Below, in pieces: positions 44,736 through 53,040 of a stretch of DNA of 64,000 nucleotides (positions are counted from its first letter, which is position 1; each line of letters opens with the position of its first letter). Where the stretch lies: assembly GCA_019694975.1 (NCBI GenBank), contig JAIBAY010000002.1:385252-449251 (forward strand), given 5' to 3'. A program made the position numbers and the translations under genes. The notes beneath the pieces are model-generated. The model made no database searches, had not been told where the DNA came from, and saw only the letters and a list, made by a program, of their open reading frames with translations. This DNA comes from Chitinophagales bacterium (GTDB lineage Bacteria > Bacteroidota > Bacteroidia > Chitinophagales > UBA10324).

Positions 44736-45122
44736 ATAGCAGTAACAGCTGATGCTGGCTCTCCGCATTCTACCTGCCGGAATATTTTCCTTTCCGGCAG
44801 GAAGATTTTGCTGATGATAAAGCTATGTATTTTGCAGGAGTGAGGTCCAACTTGAATATAAAATATAAGTCTGTATATAGCAATAGCTGCTTCTGGAAAA
44901 ATTTACTTCCAATCAACATCCCTCAGGTTTGCAAATTTCTTTTAATGTCGGTTATTCAGGGTTGTGAACGGTTGAATCAACGTTGCAGTTGCGTGTCATC
45001 TGCCTGCCTTCCCTGTTGCCGGTTACCTCAGCTTAATATGTAACAGATTTCCTGTTTCCTGCTGTCAGCAGCTTCCGTTACCTTGTATTGATATTTCTCC
45101 GGGCAATCAAAAATTTTCATCT
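44736..45122. other. Intergenic region with a hairpin after the T9SS gene
   Basis: About 390 bases. A hairpin with perfect 10-bp arms CCTGCCGGAA (44773-44782) and TTCCGGCAGG (44792-44801) lies 38 bases after the T9SS stop and is followed by AAGATTTT, so it may be a weak terminator. Nothing else is supported up to the barrel-protein start. Confidence 0.5.
44773..44805 (+). terminator. Candidate terminator of the T9SS propeller gene
   Basis: Perfect 10-bp GC-rich stem with a 9-base loop; the downstream T run is short (AAGATTTT), so efficiency is doubtful. Confidence 0.45.
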
Positions 45123-46388
45123 ATGAAGTCGATCTATCTGCTGTTATCCATTTTGCTGATTTGTGTAGCCAACAGTTTGTCGCAACCGAAATCAGACAGT
45201 ACCGGCTTTGCAAAACCCGGCATTAACCTGTACCTGGATGGTATTGCTGAATACGATGATTACATCAGGAAGCAAATTGATTTTGTGAACTATGTACGCG
45301 ACCGTCATGAGGCTAATATCCACTTGCTGATAACCACACAGCTTACAGGCGGCGGAGGGAGGGAATATACCATGCTTTATATCGGGCAAATGATGTTTGC
45401 CGGCAAAAACGATACACTGCAATATTATGCCGGCAGCGCTGTGGCTGAAGATGAAATCAGGCAAGGCCTTGTCCAGCTGTTAAAAATGGGGCTGATGCCG
45501 TATCTGGCAAGGTTACCTGATGCCGGTGCAATGGAGATTGAAATTAATTTTACCGAAGGCGAATCTCATCCGTCGGAAGTGAAAAAGCACCAATGGCATG
45601 ATTGGGTCTTTACTATTTCCGGCAACTGCGATTATAGCGGGGAACAATCTTATAAAAATCTTTATGTGAATGGCGGATTATATGCAAAAAAAACAACAGA
45701 GGCGTGGAAGTTCAGTGCCGGCCTTAACGGATCCTATAACTATTCAAGATATGCCTATGACAACACGGAATATGTTAGTAAGACAAGATCAAAAAGTGCT
45801 AACCTGCTTGTCGTAAAAAGTATTACCAATCATTGGTCAGCCGGCGGAACAACTTCCATTAGCGCTTCCTCCTATAGTAACTACGATCTGCAGGCAACAC
45901 TGTCACCTGCCATAGAATGGAATCTGTATCCTTACAGCCAATCCACATCACACCTGTTTACAGTGTTGTATCAGCTGACGCCATCTTATGCGGATTATAC
46001 GGATACCACAATCTATCTCAAAACAGCTGAATGGCTGGCTTCACAATCGCTGACCGCTTCACTGGACCTGATTGAAAAATGGGGTTCGGTAAACATGTCA
46101 TTATATGCTTCCAACTATTTCCATGATTTCTCCAAAAATGCGCTCTACTTGTCCGGTGCGGTCAACTTACGGATCGTTAAAGGACTGGAGTTCAACCTGT
46201 ATGGCAATATTGGTTTCATTCATGATCAGCTAAGCCTGCCGAAAGAAGGAGCCACACCGGAGGAGGTGCTCACGCGCCAGCGCGAGTTAGCCACTGATTT
46301 CAACTACTATGGGTCTGTTGGACTCAGTTACAGTTTTGGCGCCACGTATAACAATGTAGTGAATGCGCGTTTCAGTTTCCTGAACTAA
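45123..46388 (+). CDS. Outer-membrane beta-barrel protein of a conserved Bacteroidota family
   Basis: 421 residues. Signal peptide about 1-20 (ending SLSQ). An N-terminal domain (about 30-155) contains FVNYVRDRHEANIHLLIT, TGGGGREYTMLYIGQ and a KNDTLQYY motif, giving a mixed alpha/beta pattern. From about 165 alternating hydrophobic/polar strands with many aromatic residues form a barrel of perhaps 12-14 strands, ending VNARFSFLN. I recall similar uncharacterised Bacteroidota proteins with the same N-terminal VRDR..A-(D/N)-(V/I)-H motif; no function is established. Confidence 0.65.
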   Translation: MKSIYLLLSILLICVANSLSQPKSDSTGFAKPGINLYLDGIAEYDDYIRKQIDFVNYVRDRHEANIHLLITTQLTGGGGREYTMLYIGQMMFAGKNDTLQYYAGSAVAEDEIRQGLVQLLKMGLMPYLARLPDAGAMEIEINFTEGESHPSEVKKHQWHDWVFTISGNCDYSGEQSYKNLYVNGGLYAKKTTEAWKFSAGLNGSYNYSRYAYDNTEYVSKTRSKSANLLVVKSITNHWSAGGTTSISASSYSNYDLQATLSPAIEWNLYPYSQSTSHLFTVLYQLTPSYADYTDTTIYLKTAEWLASQSLTASLDLIEKWGSVNMSLYASNYFHDFSKNALYLSGAVNLRIVKGLEFNLYGNIGFIHDQLSLPKEGATPEEVLTRQRELATDFNYYGSVGLSYSFGATYNNVVNARFSFLN

Positions 46389-46463
46389 ATAAAAATGAGG
46401 CACATATAAGCAATCCGCGAACGGTTCACCTAACAGTTTTTCACCGGGTTTTTTTGAGTTGTC

Positions 46464-46495
46464 TTGGGCAAATCTTAATTCTTTTTCTATCTTTG
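46464..46495 (+). promoter_or_regulatory. Bacteroidota promoter for prs
   Basis: TATCTTTG at 46488-46495 matches TAnnTTTG; TTG at 46464-46466 lies 21 bases upstream. The -7 element ends 18 bases before the ATG at 46514 and so excludes the longer frame that opens at 46454. Confidence 0.65.
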
Positions 46496-46513
46496 CCGAC
46501 CTCTGAAAAAACG

Positions 46514-47449
46514 ATGGAATCACAAGTCAGATTATTTGCCGGAACAAACACGCGTTACCTCGCCTCATCCATTGCCAAATCCTATGGTGTGGAGCTGGGT
46601 AAGGTGGAAGTTCGCCGGTTCAGCGATGGTGAAATCTGCCCTGTTATTCTTGAGTCCATTCGCGGCGATTATGTTTTTCTCATTCAGTCAACTATTGCAC
46701 CGACAGATAACCTGTTTGAACTGTTACTGCTGATTGACTCTGCACGCCGTGCCTCCGCTGAATATATTACTGCCGTCATCCCCTATTTCGGTTTCGCCCG
46801 CCAGGACAGGAAAGACAAGCCCAGGGTGCCGATTGCGGCCAAACTGATCGCCAACCTGCTCACCGCTGCCGGCGCCAACCGGATCATGACCATGGACCTC
46901 CATGCACCGCAGATTCAGGGTTTTTTTGATATTCCGGTAGATCACCTCGAGAGTTCAACCATCTTTATTCCCTACATCAAATCACTGGATCTGCACGATG
47001 TTACTTTCGCAGCTCCCGATGTAGGCGGCGTTAACCGTGCGCGTTCTTACGCTATTCACTTCAATAAGGAAATGGTTATTTGCGATAAGTACCGCAAGCG
47101 CCCGAATGAAATCTCTTCTATGACAGTCATCGGTGATGTAACAGGACGCAATGTGATTATCTGTGACGATATCATCGATACCGGAAATACGCTGGCCAAT
47201 GCAGCCGACCTTATGCTGGAAAAGGGCGCTAAAAGCGTCCGCGCACTCATCACACATCCGGTGCTTTCAGGTAAAGCTTATGAGAATATTGAAAAATCAA
47301 GCCTTACAGAAGTAGTTGTTTGTGATACCATACCATTGAAACAGACATCCTCTAAAATAAAAGTGTTGAGTGTGGCCGAGTTATTTGCAACATCCATCCG
47401 CAACATGTATGAGCATAAGTCCATTACCTCACTGTTCCTTAACAATTAA
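46514..47449 (+). CDS. prs: Ribose-phosphate pyrophosphokinase
   Basis: Makes PRPP from ribose 5-phosphate and ATP, the precursor for nucleotides, His and Trp. The 311-residue protein carries LFAGTNTRYLASSIA and RFSDGEICPVILESIRG at the N-terminus, the ATP loop FGFARQDRKDKPRVPI, the MDLHAPQIQGFFDIPVDHL motif and the PRPP-binding loop VIICDDIIDTGNTL. Length and motifs are those of class I PRPP synthetase. It starts a three-gene run, prs-rplY-pth, with only 14 bases to rplY, a conserved order in Bacteroidota and other bacteria. Confidence 0.95.
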   Translation: MESQVRLFAGTNTRYLASSIAKSYGVELGKVEVRRFSDGEICPVILESIRGDYVFLIQSTIAPTDNLFELLLLIDSARRASAEYITAVIPYFGFARQDRKDKPRVPIAAKLIANLLTAAGANRIMTMDLHAPQIQGFFDIPVDHLESSTIFIPYIKSLDLHDVTFAAPDVGGVNRARSYAIHFNKEMVICDKYRKRPNEISSMTVIGDVTGRNVIICDDIIDTGNTLANAADLMLEKGAKSVRALITHPVLSGKAYENIEKSSLTEVVVCDTIPLKQTSSKIKVLSVAELFATSIRNMYEHKSITSLFLNN

Positions 47450-47463
47450 ATTTTTTTTCAATC

Positions 47464-48150
47464 ATGCAATCGATCACCATTGAAGGCCAAGTAAGAAAAT
47501 CAGTTGGCAAAAGAGAAACCCGCGAGCTGAGAAAGAGCGGGCAGATTCCCTGCAGCCTGTATGGAGGCAAAGAAACACTTAACTTTTTCGCTCCCGCACC
47601 TTCTTTCAAAGACCTGGTATATACCCCTGAATTCCTCACAGCAAAAATTATGTTGGATGGAAACGAACATATTGCCATCATGCAGGACCTGCAGTTTGAT
47701 CCGGTAACAGATCAGCTCAATCACATCGATTTCCTGGAGCTGAATGAAGATAAAAAAGTAACGGTAGAGCTGCCCATCAGGCTGGAAGGTGTTCCTGCCG
47801 GTGTACGCGCCGGTGGCAAAATCAATCAGCGTATGAAAAAGCTCAAAGTCCGCCTCTATCCCAAAGATCTTATATCGCATATCACGATTAAAATTGATCA
47901 CATCGAACTGGGTAAATCGGTAAAAGTGAGTGATCTCCAGTTCGATGGTATTGAATTTCTTAATCCGGCTAACTTCCCGATTTTGTCGGTATTGATACCA
48001 CGTGTGGTGAAAGAAGAAACGCCTGCTGCTACTGCCGCTGCTACCCCTGCCGCTGCTGCTACTCCAGCCGCCGGTGCTACACCAGCTGCCGGTGCTGCTC
48101 CCGCTGCAGACAAAGGGGCTGCCAAGAAAGACGACAAAAAGAAAAAGTAA
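47464..48150 (+). CDS. rplY: 50S ribosomal protein L25 (CTC form) with Ala/Pro tail
   Basis: Binds 5S rRNA in the large subunit. The 228-residue protein has the L25 domain at about 1-95 (RKSVGKRETRELRKSGQIPC, FDPVTDQLNHIDFLELN) and the TL5/CTC C-terminal beta domain (about 96-185; VPAGVRAGGKINQRMKKLKV, HIELGKSVKVSDL). An unusual low-complexity tail (186-228) of repeated TPAA/GAAPAA units ends in a lysine-rich KKDDKKKK. It is translated from an ATG 14 bases after the prs stop and precedes pth. Confidence 0.93.
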   Translation: MQSITIEGQVRKSVGKRETRELRKSGQIPCSLYGGKETLNFFAPAPSFKDLVYTPEFLTAKIMLDGNEHIAIMQDLQFDPVTDQLNHIDFLELNEDKKVTVELPIRLEGVPAGVRAGGKINQRMKKLKVRLYPKDLISHITIKIDHIELGKSVKVSDLQFDGIEFLNPANFPILSVLIPRVVKEETPAATAAATPAAAATPAAGATPAAGAAPAADKGAAKKDDKKKK

Positions 48151-48237
48151 AACGGCGTTCACTTTCTCCGACCCTGCAAGGATATCACCTACTCAGTTAT
48201 CCGGCTTTGAAAATCAGGCATCAGCAAAATATCAGAC

Positions 48238-48822
48238 GTGAAGTTTCTTATAGCAGGGCTTGGTAACATGGGCGATGAATATGCAGAAACCCGTCACAAC
48301 ATAGGTTTCAGAATTGTAGAGGCACTGGCACAGGAAGCCGGTGCTTCTTTCATTTCAGACCGTCATGCCTTACATGCAGCAATGCGTTATAAAGGTAAAT
48401 CCCTGCATCTCATCAAGCCAACCACCTATATGAACCTGAGTGGTAAAGCCGTAAAATACTGGATGGACAAACTCGAAATCAGCCGTCAGCACCTGATGGT
48501 AGTGGTGGATGACCTGGCTATTCCTTTCGGCAGCCTCAGGATCAGGAGTAAAGGAAGTGATGGCGGTCATAATGGGCTGACTTCGGTGCAGGAATGGCTG
48601 CAAAGCAATGACTATCCGAGGATGCGTTTTGGCATTGAAGGAAATTTCCCGAAAGGCAACCAGGTAAACTATGTGCTGGGGAAGTGGACAGCAGAGGAAC
48701 AGAAATTATTGCCGGAAAAAATTCAGGCTGCGGCGGATGCCGTTAAAAGTTTTGCCACGATTGGTTTGGAGCGAACCATGAATCTGTATAACAAATACCC
48801 AGGCCGGAATACCAACGGATAA
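48238..48822 (+). CDS. pth: Peptidyl-tRNA hydrolase
   Basis: Releases tRNA from prematurely dropped peptidyl-tRNA. The 194-residue protein starts at GTG 48238 with FLIAGLGNMGDEYAETRHNIGF, containing the catalytic His20. It then has KPTTYMNLSGKAV, DDLAIPFGSLRIRSKGSDGG with the conserved Asp, and GHNGLTSVQEWL, all typical of Pth. Placed 87 bases after rplY in the prs-rplY-pth group. Confidence 0.95.
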   Translation: MKFLIAGLGNMGDEYAETRHNIGFRIVEALAQEAGASFISDRHALHAAMRYKGKSLHLIKPTTYMNLSGKAVKYWMDKLEISRQHLMVVVDDLAIPFGSLRIRSKGSDGGHNGLTSVQEWLQSNDYPRMRFGIEGNFPKGNQVNYVLGKWTAEEQKLLPEKIQAAADAVKSFATIGLERTMNLYNKYPGRNTNG

Positions 48823-48941
48823 GGTTCATCACTGAATCCGCATTCAAAAAAACAAAACCATACTTTCAAAATATAATTGGATTAACGGCCGGATTCCGGA
48901 AAACAATTGATAACTAAACATAAAATTAATAACCCCAAACA

Positions 48942-49265
48942 ATGAAAATAGCAATCGCCGGACCTTACTCTGCACCCACGGGCAAAGAGCGTCAACAAAA
49001 TCTTGATGCGTTAAATGAAGCGGCCGCAGCCATCTATGAAATGGGACATATTCCCGTTGTGGGCGTAAACGCTGCGCTGCCCGTACTCGAGAAGTCTGAA
49101 ACAGAGGATGAATACCAATTGATCACGGATATTGCCGTAGCCATCACACAAGATTGTGATGCGCTGTTATTGCTTGCTGCATCCGCTGATGCCGCACCGG
49201 AATTGGAATCTATGGAGTCACAGGGCAAACCCGTATTCAAATCCATCGGTGAAATTCCGGCGTAG
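48942..49265 (+). CDS. DUF4406 protein (nucleoside 2-deoxyribosyltransferase-like)
   Basis: 107 residues. A Rossmann-like fold beginning MKIAIAGPYSAP (phosphate/nucleotide-binding strand and turn). EMGHIPVVGVNAALPVL follows, then DIAVAITQDCDALLLLAASADAAPELESM with a Glu near the position of the nucleophile in 2-deoxyribosyltransferases, and GKPVFKSIGEI. DUF4406 is related to that enzyme clan, but activity is not proven for most members. It lies between pth and a FAH-family gene and may be co-transcribed with the latter (60-base gap). Confidence 0.75.
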   Translation: MKIAIAGPYSAPTGKERQQNLDALNEAAAAIYEMGHIPVVGVNAALPVLEKSETEDEYQLITDIAVAITQDCDALLLLAASADAAPELESMESQGKPVFKSIGEIPA

Positions 49266-49325
49266 TACTCAAACAATCGCTCTTCATAACCCTGCTTCAT
49301 GGCAGGATGTTTATCGCTGACTAAA

Positions 49326-49937
49326 ATGAAAATCATCTGCATCGCACGTAACTACGCTGAACATGCCCGGGAATTAAAAAATGATATTCCCGATAAACCG
49401 GTCATATTTATCAAGCCCGATACTGCCTATAAGCGAAAAAAGCTGCCATTTTTCCTGCCCGATTTTTCCAAAGACATGCATTATGAAACAGAAATTGTCT
49501 TACGCATTTGCAAAAACGGCAAGAACATTTCTGAAAAGTTTGCCGACCGTTATTATGATGCAGTAACAGCCGGTATCGATTTCACGGCACGTGACCTGCA
49601 AAACGAACTCAAGAAAAAGGGATGGCCATGGGAAATTGCCAAGGGCTTTGATGGCTCCGCTTGTGTGGGTGACTTTCTGCCAAAATCTCAATTCGACAAC
49701 CTGAAGCACCTGAATTTCTGCATGTATAAGAATAAAGTGCTGGCGCAAAAAGGCAATACAAAGGATTTGATTTTTTCATTTGAACAAATTATCAGTTATG
49801 CCTCACAATTTTTCACCTTGCTGAAAGGTGATCTTATTTTCACCGGTACACCGGTGGGTGTAGGGGCCGTAACATATAACGACCATATCGAATGTTTTGT
49901 AGAAGATGAAAGTGTGCTGGAGTTCGATGTGATGTGA
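49326..49937 (+). CDS. Fumarylacetoacetate hydrolase (FAH) family protein
   Basis: 203 residues from the ATG at 49326 (MKIICIARNYAEHARELKN). FAH-fold hydrolase with the metal-binding acidic triad region KDMHYETEIVLRI, GIDFTARDLQNEL, the active-site loop KGWPWEIAKGFDGSACVG and the closing KGDLIFTGTPVGVGAV. The family hydrolyses or decarboxylates acylpyruvates and related diketo acids with Mg2+ or Mn2+; short FAH proteins of this kind include acylpyruvases and oxaloacetate decarboxylases. The exact substrate is unknown. The nine upstream in-frame residues are not conserved. Confidence 0.87.
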   Translation: MKIICIARNYAEHARELKNDIPDKPVIFIKPDTAYKRKKLPFFLPDFSKDMHYETEIVLRICKNGKNISEKFADRYYDAVTAGIDFTARDLQNELKKKGWPWEIAKGFDGSACVGDFLPKSQFDNLKHLNFCMYKNKVLAQKGNTKDLIFSFEQIISYASQFFTLLKGDLIFTGTPVGVGAVTYNDHIECFVEDESVLEFDVM

Positions 49938-50121
49938 AGTGAAGTGTTGCGTTGATTTAACTATTGACAGATTATCACATGATCTTCTATAAATTATCCA
50001 ATTTGGCAGCAAGCGATAAGCCGATTACGCATGCTTTCCTTTGAGAGCAGACTGCTAAATACTTACCATATAAAAACCATAAATCCCTTGCACTGAACCA
50101 TTGTTTGAAAAAAAACAATAT

Positions 50122-50712
50122 TCATCCTTTCAGATGCAATCCCTGGTAAAACTCACTCTTCGGCACTTCCACAATATCGCCGGGTACCATTTTATCTATA
50201 TTCAGCCGTTCAATACCATAGCGAATTAAACGCAGGGCAGGATGTCCCACTTTTGCCATCATCTTTCTCACCTGCCTGTTTTTGCCTTCTGTAATAGTAA
50301 GCTCTAACCACGAAGTTTCAGGATGCTTGACATAATTTACCGGTGGTATACGCTCCGGAATTCTGGGCGCCGACATGCCACGGACACCGGCAGGTTGTGT
50401 CTGATGCAAGGTACCCTTCAGATTAATCGTAACTCCTTTACGCAAGGCGTTCAATGCCGCTTCACCCGGTAATCCTTCCACCTGCACCCAATAGGTACGG
50501 CTATGTTTTCTGTCGGGACTCAGCAAACGCATATTTACTGACTTATCATTCGTCAGCAACAGCAATCCTTCTGTGTCATGATCAAGCCGGCCGACCGGGT
50601 AAACATCCTTTTGAAATTCAAACAGGGAAGCCAGCGTATCATGTTCACCCTCTTTTGTAAACTGTGAAAGCATTCCGTATGGCTTGAAAACTTTGTAGTA
50701 GAGGTATTTCAT
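50122..50712 (-). CDS. RluE/RsuA-family rRNA pseudouridine synthase
   Basis: 196 residues from the ATG at 50712. Isomerises a uridine in 23S rRNA to pseudouridine. Catalytic Asp44 lies in VYPVGRLDHDTEGLLLLTND; other family motifs are YYKVFKPYGMLSQFT at the start, RTYWVQVEGLPGEAALNAL, LELTITEGKNRQVRKMMAKVGHPALRL and LIRYGIERL. There is no N-terminal S4 domain, matching RluE rather than RluB or RsuA. The RluE target is U2457 in E. coli; the equivalent here is inferred. The frame extends nine codons upstream. Confidence 0.88.
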   Translation of the reverse strand: MKYLYYKVFKPYGMLSQFTKEGEHDTLASLFEFQKDVYPVGRLDHDTEGLLLLTNDKSVNMRLLSPDRKHSRTYWVQVEGLPGEAALNALRKGVTINLKGTLHQTQPAGVRGMSAPRIPERIPPVNYVKHPETSWLELTITEGKNRQVRKMMAKVGHPALRLIRYGIERLNIDKMVPGDIVEVPKSEFYQGLHLKG

Positions 50713-50879
50713 ATTGATGATAAAGGTAGGGAATTGCAAAATGAGAATCGGGAAACACGTAAGTGTTCATCAGCCGGATGGCGACTGATCAGCAAAAACT
50801 ACGTTAAAATTCACCGGATGTTCTTCCGTTAAGAATACAACAGTAGCCGATACGCAACACACTAACTACCGGTAGTTTC

Positions 50880-50909
50880 TTGTGCAATCCGCATACCTTC
50901 TTATTTTTG
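50880..50909 (+). promoter_or_regulatory. Full Bacteroidota promoter for the 682-residue E1 gene
   Basis: TTG at 50880-50882, a 19-base spacer and TATTTTTG at 50902-50909. It precedes a TTG start at 50932 with a leader of about 18 bases. Confidence 0.75.
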
Positions 50910-50931
50910 CGCCCTATAAAAAATCAACCCC

Positions 50932-52980
50932 TTGGATCTGACTTTATACCTGCGTGCGTTCGAGAAGATGTGTTATGTGAAGTATATGGCTAAAACCTAC
51001 GATGAGCATCGGCAGATCTGCAAGTATGTTCACTCTACTTCACGCGGCCATGAGGCCATCCAGCTTGCAGCCGGCCTGCAATTGAAACCGTATGACTACC
51101 TCGCAGTATATTATCGTGATGAAAGCATCCTGCTGGGCCTTGGTTTCGAACCCTATGAGCTGATGCTGCAGCTCCTGGCAAAGCGTGACGATCCGTTTTC
51201 CGGGGGCCGTGAGTATTATTCTCATCCGTCTTATAAAGACAGCGACAAAGCCACCATCCTGCATCATTCGAGTGCAACAGGCATGCAGGCCATTCCTACC
51301 ACCGGGCTTGCCCAGGGTGTTCAATACCTGGAGAAAAAGAATATGCTGAACGCGCAAGAACCGCCGGTAGTGATATGTTCAATGGGTGATGGCAGCGTTA
51401 CGGAAGGTGAAGTGGCTGAAGCCTGGCAATTTGCCGTGTTGAAGCAGTTACCTATTATTTACCTCGTGCAGGATAATGACTGGAGCATCTCGGCCTCTTC
51501 CGACGAAATGCGCACCATGGATGCTTATGAATATGCAGCAGGATTCAAAGGCATGAAGAGAATGCGCGTAAACGGCAGCGAATTTCATGAAGCTTTCGAA
51601 TGCCTCCGTGAAGCGATTCAGTTTGTGAGGCAGGAACGTAAACCCGTGCTGATTCACGCTAAGGTACCATTGCTTAACCACCACACGTCAGGCGTGCGTA
51701 AGGAAATGTACCGTGGCGCGGAAAATATCGCTTTACATTCAGCGGATGACCCTTTTCCAAAACTGAGAAATTATCTTTTGGAAAATGGAATCGTAGAAGA
51801 GATTCTGGATGAGATTGAAAAACGAGCTGAAGAAAAAATTGCCAGCGACTTTCAGCGGGCCGTTGATGCTCCAGAACCGGATCCCGCAACTATCAGTGAC
51901 CATGAATATGCACCAACGCCTGTTACAACTGAAAAAGGAAACCGGTCGCCGGTTAACGGTCAAAAGGTAGTGATGGTAGATGCCGCGCTGCATGCAGTGG
52001 ATGAAATCCTCCACAAACATCCGGAAGCGATTTTCTTCGGGCAGGATGTCGGTAAAAGGCTGGGAGGCGTTTTTCGTGAAGCATCCACACTGGCCGATAA
52101 ATATGGCGATGACAGGGTATTCAACACTGCTATTCAGGAGGCTTATATCGTTGGATCTACGGCCGGTCTCAGTGCAGCCGGTGTACGGCCGATCGTGGAG
52201 ATTCAGTTTTGTGACTATCAGTTTCCTGCTATCAATCAGTTAATCACCGAACTCTCAAAATCATGCTACCTTACCATGGGTAAGTTTCCCGTAAGTACAG
52301 TGATCAGGATTCCCATTGGTGCTTATGGAGGCGGCGGACCCTATCACAGCGGCTGCCATGAATCGGTGGTGCTGGCACAGCGGGGTATTAAGGTGGTTTA
52401 TCCTTCCAATGCGGCCGACCTGAAAGGATTGCTGAAAGCGGCATATTATGATCCTAATCCTGTCATCGTATATGAACACAAAGGATTATACTGGAGCAAA
52501 AATCCCGGCACAGATGAAGCGAAAACAATTGAACCGGATGAAGAGTACATTATTCCTTTGGGAAAAGCAAGCATCGCGCTTTCCGCCACACAGGAAGAAG
52601 TTGACCTTGGCAACTCTCTATGTATCATCACCTATGGCATGGGCGTATACTGGGCAAAGAATGCAGCTAAACAATTTCATGGCTCCGTAGAAATCATTGA
52701 CCTGCGCACACTCAATCCCTGCGATGATGAAATGGTATTTGAAGCGGTTAAACGACACGGAAAATGTATTGTCTTAACGGAGGAGCAGGTACAAAACACC
52801 TTTGCACAAGCCTTATCAGGAAGAATCTCGGCTGCCTGTTTCCAGTACCTTGATGCGCCGGTGAAAACGATTGGCGCCAAACCGCTGCCCGCTGTAGCGA
52901 TGAACATGATATTGGAGAAGGCAATGTTGCCCGGTGTTGAAAGTGTGGCATCGGAAATTGGTTCGTTGCTGGCCAACTGA
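50932..52980 (+). CDS. 2-oxoacid dehydrogenase E1, fused alpha-beta subunits (682 residues)
   Basis: Second ThDP-dependent E1 in the window. The alpha half (about 1-320) has VHSTSRGHEAIQLAAGL, YYRDESILLGLG and a canonical ThDP motif CSMGDGSVTEGEVAEAWQF...QDNDWSISA. The beta half (about 345-680) has MVDAALHAVDEIL, FFGQDVGKRLGGVFREA, IQEAYIVGSTAGLSAAG, YGGGGPYHSGCHES, VIYEHKGLYW-like and LTEEQVQNTF motifs. This is the branched-chain (2-oxoisovalerate) E1 pattern in one polypeptide. Start is TTG 50932, supported by the promoter. No E2 or E3 is adjacent. It differs from the 810-residue E1 by retaining GDG and an Asn at the ThDP site. Confidence 0.88.
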   Translation: MDLTLYLRAFEKMCYVKYMAKTYDEHRQICKYVHSTSRGHEAIQLAAGLQLKPYDYLAVYYRDESILLGLGFEPYELMLQLLAKRDDPFSGGREYYSHPSYKDSDKATILHHSSATGMQAIPTTGLAQGVQYLEKKNMLNAQEPPVVICSMGDGSVTEGEVAEAWQFAVLKQLPIIYLVQDNDWSISASSDEMRTMDAYEYAAGFKGMKRMRVNGSEFHEAFECLREAIQFVRQERKPVLIHAKVPLLNHHTSGVRKEMYRGAENIALHSADDPFPKLRNYLLENGIVEEILDEIEKRAEEKIASDFQRAVDAPEPDPATISDHEYAPTPVTTEKGNRSPVNGQKVVMVDAALHAVDEILHKHPEAIFFGQDVGKRLGGVFREASTLADKYGDDRVFNTAIQEAYIVGSTAGLSAAGVRPIVEIQFCDYQFPAINQLITELSKSCYLTMGKFPVSTVIRIPIGAYGGGGPYHSGCHESVVLAQRGIKVVYPSNAADLKGLLKAAYYDPNPVIVYEHKGLYWSKNPGTDEAKTIEPDEEYIIPLGKASIALSATQEEVDLGNSLCIITYGMGVYWAKNAAKQFHGSVEIIDLRTLNPCDDEMVFEAVKRHGKCIVLTEEQVQNTFAQALSGRISAACFQYLDAPVKTIGAKPLPAVAMNMILEKAMLPGVESVASEIGSLLAN

Positions 52981-53040
52981 TGCTTACAAAAATTACAGCG
53001 GCCTAACGTATCATTCCCCGCCGGCGCTTATCTTCGTTTC

